DNA of 64,000 bases. Source: Kribbella pratensis. Lineage in GTDB: Bacteria; Actinomycetota; Actinomycetes; Propionibacteriales; Kribbellaceae. The stretch covers positions 1,240,001 to 1,304,000 of the forward strand of contig NZ_SODP01000003.1 of assembly GCF_004365355.1 (NCBI RefSeq). Reading direction: 5' to 3'. The stretch's first letter is position 1; every line of letters begins with the position of its first letter. Positions 59,473 to 64,000 of the stretch are shown in pieces. Both the position numbers and the translations under genes were made by a program. The notes under the pieces are model-generated. The model worked only from the letters and a program-made list of their open reading frames with translations, was not told the DNA's origin and ran no database searches.

Positions 59473-60545
59473 TCACGATCATCGGCGCCGGCCTGGGCGG
59501 TTTGACCCTGGCCCGCATCCTGCACGTCAACGGCATCGACGCCGTCGTCTACGAAGCTGACGCCTCACCGACCGCCCGCACCCAGGGCGGCATGCTCGAC
59601 ATCCACGAGGAGTCCGGCCAGGCAGCGCTCACGGCAGCCGGTCTGTACGACGACTTCCTGGGCCTGGTGATGCCGGGCGGCGAGGCGATGAAGGTCTACG
59701 ACCGGCACGCCGTACTGCGGTTGTCACACGACCACGAAGGCAGCGGCCGGCCGGAGGTGCACCGTCGCGACCTGCGCACTCTGCTGCTCGGCAGCTTGCC
59801 GGACGGCATGATCCGCTGGGGCTCGAAGGTTGTCGAGATCTCCGCCGATCGGGAGGTGCGGCTGGTGGACGGGAGCACGTTCGAGGCCGAGGTGCTGATC
59901 GGCGCGGATGGTGCGTGGTCGAAGGTGCGGCCCTTGGTTTCGGCCGCGACCCCGGCGTACCTGGGTCTCTCGTTCGCCGAGCTGAATCTGCTCGACCCCG
60001 AGACGCGCCACCGGGACGCGGCCGACCTGATCGGCGGCGGCATGATGATGGCGCTCGGCGACGGCCGCGGCTTCCTGGCCCACCGGGAACCCGACCGCCT
60101 GCACGTGTACGCCGCCGTGCGGGTCGACGTGCCATGGACCGCGATGACGAAGGACGACCTGCTGGCGGAGTTCAAGGACTGGGACGACCGTTTTCTCCGC
60201 CTCGTGCACGAAGCCGACGGCGAGCTGACGCCACGCGCGATCCACGCCCTGCCGATCGGTCACAGCTGGAGCCGCGTCCCTGGCGTCACGCTGCTCGGTG
60301 ACGCCGCACACCTGATGTCGCCGTTCGCCGGTGAGGGCGCGAACCTGGCCATGCAGGACGCCGCCGAACTGGCCGCCGCCCTGATCGCACAGCCCGACGA
60401 CACCGAGGCCGCACTGGCGACCTACGAGTCGGCGCTCTTCCCCCGCGCCGAGGCTTCGGCCGCCGAGTCCGCGCAGAACCTCGAGATCTCCTTCGCCCCC
60501 GACGCCCCGGCCGGCATCCTCAACTTCTTCGCCGGTCTGGGTTGA
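59469..60545 (+). CDS. FAD-dependent monooxygenase, TetX-like
   Basis: 358 aa, class A flavin monooxygenase. The FAD site is TIIGAGLGGLTLARIL (3-18). RRDLRTLLL is the ribose-side region. GDAAHLMSPFAGEGANLAMQDA (about 277-298) holds the second FAD-contact motif in the TetX style. Members hydroxylate aromatic or polyketide compounds, and some inactivate tetracyclines, but sequence alone does not show which. It is co-transcribed with its TetR regulator. Confidence 0.88.
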   Translation: MITIIGAGLGGLTLARILHVNGIDAVVYEADASPTARTQGGMLDIHEESGQAALTAAGLYDDFLGLVMPGGEAMKVYDRHAVLRLSHDHEGSGRPEVHRRDLRTLLLGSLPDGMIRWGSKVVEISADREVRLVDGSTFEAEVLIGADGAWSKVRPLVSAATPAYLGLSFAELNLLDPETRHRDAADLIGGGMMMALGDGRGFLAHREPDRLHVYAAVRVDVPWTAMTKDDLLAEFKDWDDRFLRLVHEADGELTPRAIHALPIGHSWSRVPGVTLLGDAAHLMSPFAGEGANLAMQDAAELAAALIAQPDDTEAALATYESALFPRAEASAAESAQNLEISFAPDAPAGILNFFAGLG

Positions 60546-60555
60546 CCCGGCGGTT

Positions 60556-60596
60556 TCCGGAAGATATTTCGCGCCTGGTGGCGAATATGTTCCGGA
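60556..60596. terminator. Imperfect hairpin after the monooxygenase gene
   Basis: TCCGGAAGATATTTCGC (60556-60572) and GCGAATATGTTCCGGA (60581-60596) pair with a few mismatches, eight-base loop, in the gap before the convergent DUF1844 gene. Confidence 0.6.
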
Positions 60597-60617
60597 GATC
60601 GGCAGTGCGGGTTCCGG

Positions 60618-61055
60618 TCAGCGGCTGGAGGCGGCCGGGAACACGGCTCCGGTGTACTTCTCGCCGGGGCCCTGTCCGGCCTCGTCCTGGATGCTGCTGG
60701 CTTCGCGGAACGCGAGTTGGAGCGAGCGCAGACCGTCCTTCAGCGGGGCGGCGTGGTGGTGGCCGAGGGCGGGCGCGGCCGCGTCGAGCAGGCCGGCCAG
60801 GGAGTCGATCAGGGAGCGGGCCTCGTCGAGGTCCTTGTGGTCGGGGAGGTCGGCGGCCAGGCCGAGGTTGACGGCCGCGGCGCTCATCAGGTGGAGTGCG
60901 GCGGTCGAGATGATCTCGACGGCGGGGACCTCGGCGATGTCGCGGGAAGCGGTCGACAGCGGGTCCGGCTGTCCGGCGTCGGGCTGTCCGGCGTCGGTCT
61001 GTTCGGCGTCAGGGCGTTCGGCGCCGGAACGTGGAGTGGCATCTGCGTCGGTCAT
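60618..61055 (-). CDS. DUF1844 protein
   Basis: 145 aa. An acidic, repeat-like N-terminus (AEQTDAGQPDAGQPDP) is followed by the DUF1844 helical domain (VEIISTAALHLMSAAAVNLGL, DLDEARSLIDSLAGLL). In actinobacteria it lies divergent from infC, as here. Function unknown. Confidence 0.85.
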   Translation of the reverse strand: MTDADATPRSGAERPDAEQTDAGQPDAGQPDPLSTASRDIAEVPAVEIISTAALHLMSAAAVNLGLAADLPDHKDLDEARSLIDSLAGLLDAAAPALGHHHAAPLKDGLRSLQLAFREASSIQDEAGQGPGEKYTGAVFPAASSR

Positions 61056-61379
61056 GCTGTTACTCTTGCACGGCGACCGACCAGGTCCGATGGTGACCCC
61101 TGAGTGGAATATTCAAGGGCCGCCGGCGGTTCTGGTCTAAGCGGAGGGCCACCTCCCACCCAGTCGATGAACAGTCGGCGGGTCCCGGTCAACGCTGAGA
61201 AATTCTGGAGGACATCCGGAGCATCACAGCGATCGTACGGCGTACCACCCGGAGGGGTTGGGGCGTCGTCGATCTGGGAATTGGGCCTTCGTGTGATCGC
61301 ACGGGGGCCTTTCGCGTTTTCCGGGGGGCTCGCGGCGATAACAAGGTGGCACAAGTACTAGTTCAACCCAGGAGGACCC
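61056..61379 (+). promoter_or_regulatory. Leader region of the infC-rpmI-rplT operon
   Basis: 324 bases without a gene between the DUF1844 start and infC. It should carry both divergent promoters and a long 5' leader. Short complementary stretches such as TTCGTGTGATCGCACGGG are visible, but I cannot identify a known L20-type leader from sequence alone. It ends with AGGAGG at 61370-61375. Confidence 0.45.
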
Positions 61380-62069
61380 ATCACCACTGATTTGCGCGTC
61401 AACGAGCGCATCCGCGTTCCCGAGGTGCGACTGGTCGGACCGAACGGTGAGCAGGTTGGCATCGTCCGGATCGAAGACGCACTGCGGCTGGCCCAGGAGG
61501 CCGATCTCGACCTGGTCGAGGTCGCGGCAACCGCCCGGCCTCCGGTCTGCAAGTTGATGGATTTCGGCAAGTACAAGTACGAGACCGCGCAGAAGGCGCG
61601 CGAGTCCCGCCGGAACCAGACCAACACCATCATCAAAGAGATGAAGCTGCGGCCGAAGATCGACCCGCACGACTACGAGACCAAGAAGGGTCACGTGGTC
61701 CGGTTCCTGAAGGCCGGGGACAAGGTCAAGATCACCATCATGTTCCGCGGACGTGAGCAGTCCCGGCCCGAGCTCGGGTTCCGGTTGCTGCAGCGGCTGG
61801 CCGAAGACGTGAACGAGCTCGGCTTCGTCGAGTCCTCGCCGCGGCAGGACGGCCGGAACATGATCATGGTGCTCGGACCGCACAAGAAGAAGTCCGAGGC
61901 GCGCGTGGACGTGGAAGCCGAGAAGGCGCAGCGCAAGGCCGAGCGAGAGGCCGAGGAGCAGGCGGAGCGTGCGGAGCGCGCCGAGCAGGCCCAGGCCCAC
62001 GAGGCAGAACGCGCCGCCGGTGCCACGAAGAAGCCGAAGGGTCCGGCCGACAACCTCGACCCGGAGTGA
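61380..62069 (+). CDS. infC: Translation initiation factor IF-3
   Basis: 229 aa if started at ATC 61380, four bases after AGGAGG. The first ordinary start codon is TTG 61392 (225 aa), which is 16 bases from the ribosome site, too far. infC genes often use rare starts such as AUU or AUC, which IF-3 itself discriminates against. LRVNERIRVPEVRLVGPNGEQVG, PPVCKLMDFGKYKY and EMKLRPKIDPHDYETK are IF-3 signatures. The extra C-terminal Ala/Glu/Arg/Gln-rich tail of about 45 residues is common in actinobacteria. First gene of infC-rpmI-rplT. Confidence 0.93.
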   Translation: MTTDLRVNERIRVPEVRLVGPNGEQVGIVRIEDALRLAQEADLDLVEVAATARPPVCKLMDFGKYKYETAQKARESRRNQTNTIIKEMKLRPKIDPHDYETKKGHVVRFLKAGDKVKITIMFRGREQSRPELGFRLLQRLAEDVNELGFVESSPRQDGRNMIMVLGPHKKKSEARVDVEAEKAQRKAEREAEEQAERAERAEQAQAHEAERAAGATKKPKGPADNLDPE

Positions 62070-62160
62070 CGAAACGCTCCGGCGGCCAGGTCAGTCACAG
62101 CAGCCGGAGCCGGTCACACCGAAGTTCGAGTCAACGAAAATAATCAGGAGCACAACAGCC

Positions 62161-62355
62161 ATGCCGAAGATGAAGACCCACTCGGGGATGAAGAAGCGCG
62201 TCCGGATCACCGGAACGGGCAAGGTTCGCCGCGAGCAGACCGGTGTCCGCCACCTCGCCGAGGCGAAGACGTCCAAGCGCAAGCGGCGCCTGAGCGGCAC
62301 CGTCGAGGTTGCACCCGCGTTCGCGAAGAAGGCCAAGAAGCTTCTCGGCATCTGA
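62161..62355 (+). CDS. rpmI: 50S ribosomal protein L35
   Basis: 64 aa. MPKMKTHSGMKKRVRITGTGKVRREQ is the standard start, and the basic composition and length match. An open frame reaching upstream is a shadow. It lies between infC (91 bases upstream) and rplT, the conserved bacterial order. Confidence 0.97.
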   Translation: MPKMKTHSGMKKRVRITGTGKVRREQTGVRHLAEAKTSKRKRRLSGTVEVAPAFAKKAKKLLGI

Positions 62356-62434
62356 GCATCACCCTCACCCCCCGAACATCCCCGCCGAGTGGGCCACCCT
62401 CTCTCCGGCGCAGAAATACAAGGAGTAACACCTC

Positions 62435-62827
62435 ATGGCACGCGTGAAGCGGGCAGTCAACGCCCACAAGAAGCGTCGTACCGTACTTGAGCAGGCCAGC
62501 GGCTACCGCGGCCAGCGCTCGCGGCTGTACCGCAAGGCCAAGGAGCAGGTCACCCACTCGCTCGTCTACGCCTACCGTGACCGCAAGGCGCGCAAGGGCG
62601 ACTTCCGCAAGCTGTGGATCCAGCGGATCAACGCCGCGGTCCGGGCCGAGGACCTGACCTACAACCGCTTCATCCAGGGCCTGCGGCTGGCCGAGGTCGA
62701 GGTCGACCGCAAGATCCTGGCCGACTTGGCTGTCAACGACCCGGCCGCGTTCTCCGCGCTCGTGCAGGTGGCCAAGGCCGCCCTGCCGGCCGACGTGAAC
62801 GCCCCGAAGACCGACGCCGCGGCCTGA
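62435..62827 (+). CDS. rplT: 50S ribosomal protein L20
   Basis: 130 aa. MARVKRAVNAHKKRRTVLEQASGYRGQRSRLYRKAKEQ is typical of L20, which binds 23S rRNA early in assembly. The C-terminal domain is LAVNDPAAFSALVQVAKAAL. AAGGAGTAAC lies before the ATG. Third gene of the infC operon; the TrmH gene follows 19 bases later. Confidence 0.97.
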   Translation: MARVKRAVNAHKKRRTVLEQASGYRGQRSRLYRKAKEQVTHSLVYAYRDRKARKGDFRKLWIQRINAAVRAEDLTYNRFIQGLRLAEVEVDRKILADLAVNDPAAFSALVQVAKAALPADVNAPKTDAAA

Positions 62828-62846
62828 GCAACACCCTTACACCACA

Positions 62847-63647
62847 GTGGCGAGTCCCGGTCTGCTGACCGCGCAATCAGCGCGCATCAAGCAGGCTCGG
62901 CGGCTCGCCACTCGTGCGTTCCGGCGTAAAGCCGGCCGGTTCCTCGTCGAGGGACCGCAGGCCGTCCGGGAAGCACTCGAGCACCGCGAGCTCGTCGTCG
63001 AGGTGTACGCGGAGCCCGAGGTCGCGACCCGTCATCGCGACCTCCACGACCTGGCCGCGGCCGCCGGCGTCCCGTGGTTCGAGGTCAACCGTGCCGCCGT
63101 CGAGGCGTTGAGCGAGACCGTCACCTCGCAGGGCGTCGTCGCCGTCTGCTCGCTGGTGACCGTGCCGTTCGCGCCCACCGGCACGCTGATCGCGGCCGGC
63201 GTACAGGTTCGCGATCCCGGCAACGTCGGCACCCTGATCCGTACTGCGGACGCGGCCGGCGCCGGTGCCGTCGTACTGTCGGCCGAGTCCGTCGACCCGC
63301 ACAACCCGAAGGCGGTCCGGGCCAGCGTCGGCAGCATCTTCCACGTGCCGATCAGCACCGACGTCGACATCGTCGAGGCCGTCGAGTCGTGGCGCGATCA
63401 CGGTCTGCAGGTGCTCGCCGCCGACGGGTACGGCGCGACCGACTTGGACACGTGCATCGACGACGGGACGCTGGCCAAGCCGACCGTGTGGCTGTTCGGC
63501 AACGAGGCGCACGGTCTGCCCGACGGCATCAACGCGATCGTTGATCACTCGGTCAAGGTCCCGATCTACGGTCGCGCGGAGTCACTCAACCTCGCGACGG
63601 CCGCCGCGGTCTGCTTGTACGCCTCTGCCCGTGCCCAACGCCGATGA
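62847..63647 (+). CDS. TrmH/SpoU family RNA 2'-O-methyltransferase
   Basis: 266 aa from GTG 62847. The N-terminal substrate-binding part is KQARRLATRAFRRKAGRFLVEGPQAVREAL. The SpoU knot motifs are VQVRDPGNVGTLIRTADAAGAGAV, WLFGNEAHGL and ESLNLATAAAVCLYA. It methylates a ribose in 23S rRNA or tRNA. It follows rplT in actinobacteria, probably on the same transcript, and overlaps the PHP gene start by four bases. Confidence 0.92.
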   Translation: MASPGLLTAQSARIKQARRLATRAFRRKAGRFLVEGPQAVREALEHRELVVEVYAEPEVATRHRDLHDLAAAAGVPWFEVNRAAVEALSETVTSQGVVAVCSLVTVPFAPTGTLIAAGVQVRDPGNVGTLIRTADAAGAGAVVLSAESVDPHNPKAVRASVGSIFHVPISTDVDIVEAVESWRDHGLQVLAADGYGATDLDTCIDDGTLAKPTVWLFGNEAHGLPDGINAIVDHSVKVPIYGRAESLNLATAAAVCLYASARAQRR

Positions 63648-64000
63648 CGTTCGACCTGCCGGGGCAGTTCTGGCGCGGCAACCTGCACACGCACACGAAC
63701 CTCTCGGACGGTTACCTGTCACCGGCTGAGACCGCGCAGGTCTACCGGGGCGCCGGGTACGACTTCGTCGCGATCACCGACCACTTCCGGCCCGAGTACG
63801 GGTACCCGGTGACGGACACCCACGACCTGCGGACGGACGACTTCACCACGCTGATCGGCGCCGAACTCCACGCTCCGCGGACGGAAGCCGGCCAGCAATG
63901 GCACATCATCGCGGCCGGCCTCCCGCTCGACTTCACCCAGCCGTCGGGGAGCGAGACCGGTCCTGAGTTGGCGCGACGTGCGCGGGCCGCGGGTGCGTTC
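63644..64000 (+). CDS. PHP-domain phosphoesterase, N-terminal part
   Basis: 119 codons from ATG 63644 to the window end, open. GNLHTHTNLSDG (His15, His17) is PHP motif 1, and ITDHFRPEYG follows as motif 2. LIGAELHAPR holds the third metal motif. The family hydrolyses phosphoesters with a trinuclear metal site. The gene is cut by the window edge, so length and partner domains are unknown. Confidence 0.85.
   Translation, partial: MTFDLPGQFWRGNLHTHTNLSDGYLSPAETAQVYRGAGYDFVAITDHFRPEYGYPVTDTHDLRTDDFTTLIGAELHAPRTEAGQQWHIIAAGLPLDFTQPSGSETGPELARRARAAGAF

Noticed and set aside
1..64000. tRNA, rRNA and transposase genes
   Set aside because: No cloverleaf-like or rRNA-like sequence and no transposase or integrase motif was noticed in the gaps or reading frames; a tRNA search program would be needed to be certain.

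Overview
The window is a 64 kb chromosomal stretch of a high-GC actinobacterium. GTG starts, 1- or 4-base start/stop overlaps, an ergothioneine cluster, F420-type and ECF42-type families and many sugar-responsive LacI/ABC modules fit Propionibacteriales, most like Kribbella. That genus call is inference from gene content and style, not from a search. No rRNA, tRNA, CRISPR array, phage or transposase gene was seen. Most of the window is ordinary chromosome with gene-dense, partly overlapping operons.

Layout. 1-2451: end of an ergothioneine operon (egtB partial, egtC, egtD). 2669-7017: sugar ABC importer (binding protein, two permeases) divergent from its LacI-type regulator, with LacI-like operators between them. 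7047-11019: hydrolase, secreted CHAP/NlpC-like protein, an HTH plus NBR1-Ig-like protein, a DUF559/AbiEi-like protein and a GbsR/MarR regulator. 11100-13609: ABC exporter. 13746-16771: PPOX-like protein with cobL-cobM-cobK. 16924-21310: rpe, MFS transporter, HAD phosphatase and two polysaccharide deacetylases. 21411-27284: HTH regulator divergent from a VWA surface protein, a Ser/Thr kinase and a second MFS transporter. 27343-31628: FMN riboswitch and riboflavin operon ribD-ribE-ribM-ribBA-ribH. 32131-37836: DUF1579-like protein, WYL regulator, MarR with NmrA-like reductase and DUF1772 protein, DmpA-type peptidase head to head with a metallo-beta-lactamase-fold protein, and a VOC protein. 37930-39093: hisE-hisG. 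39247-45644: PH-like membrane protein, aldose epimerase, DGPF protein with ECF42 sigma factor, truncated globin, repeat-bearing methyltransferase, P-loop kinase and an SseB-like protein. 45698-49537: MacB/FtsX-type ABC exporter. 49691-57294: TetR regulator, serine hydrolase, GH5-like glycosidase, LacI regulator and a second sugar ABC importer. 57346-60545: I36-like secreted protein, frameshifted aminoglycoside-phosphotransferase-like gene, TetR regulator and TetX-like flavin monooxygenase. 60618-64000: DUF1844 gene, infC-rpmI-rplT, TrmH-type methyltransferase and a partial PHP protein.

The strongest unexplained signals are non-coding. They are a 162-base foldback between hisG and the next gene that would bury that gene's ribosome site, a second foldback in a divergent promoter region (44942-45033), and two long hairpins with similar sequence (2541-2611, 52916-52998). 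A near-identical imperfect palindrome also lies inside two unrelated coding sequences, each beside an in-frame repeat expansion. A shared operator-like motif suggests that the glycosidase and the second sugar importer form one LacI regulon.
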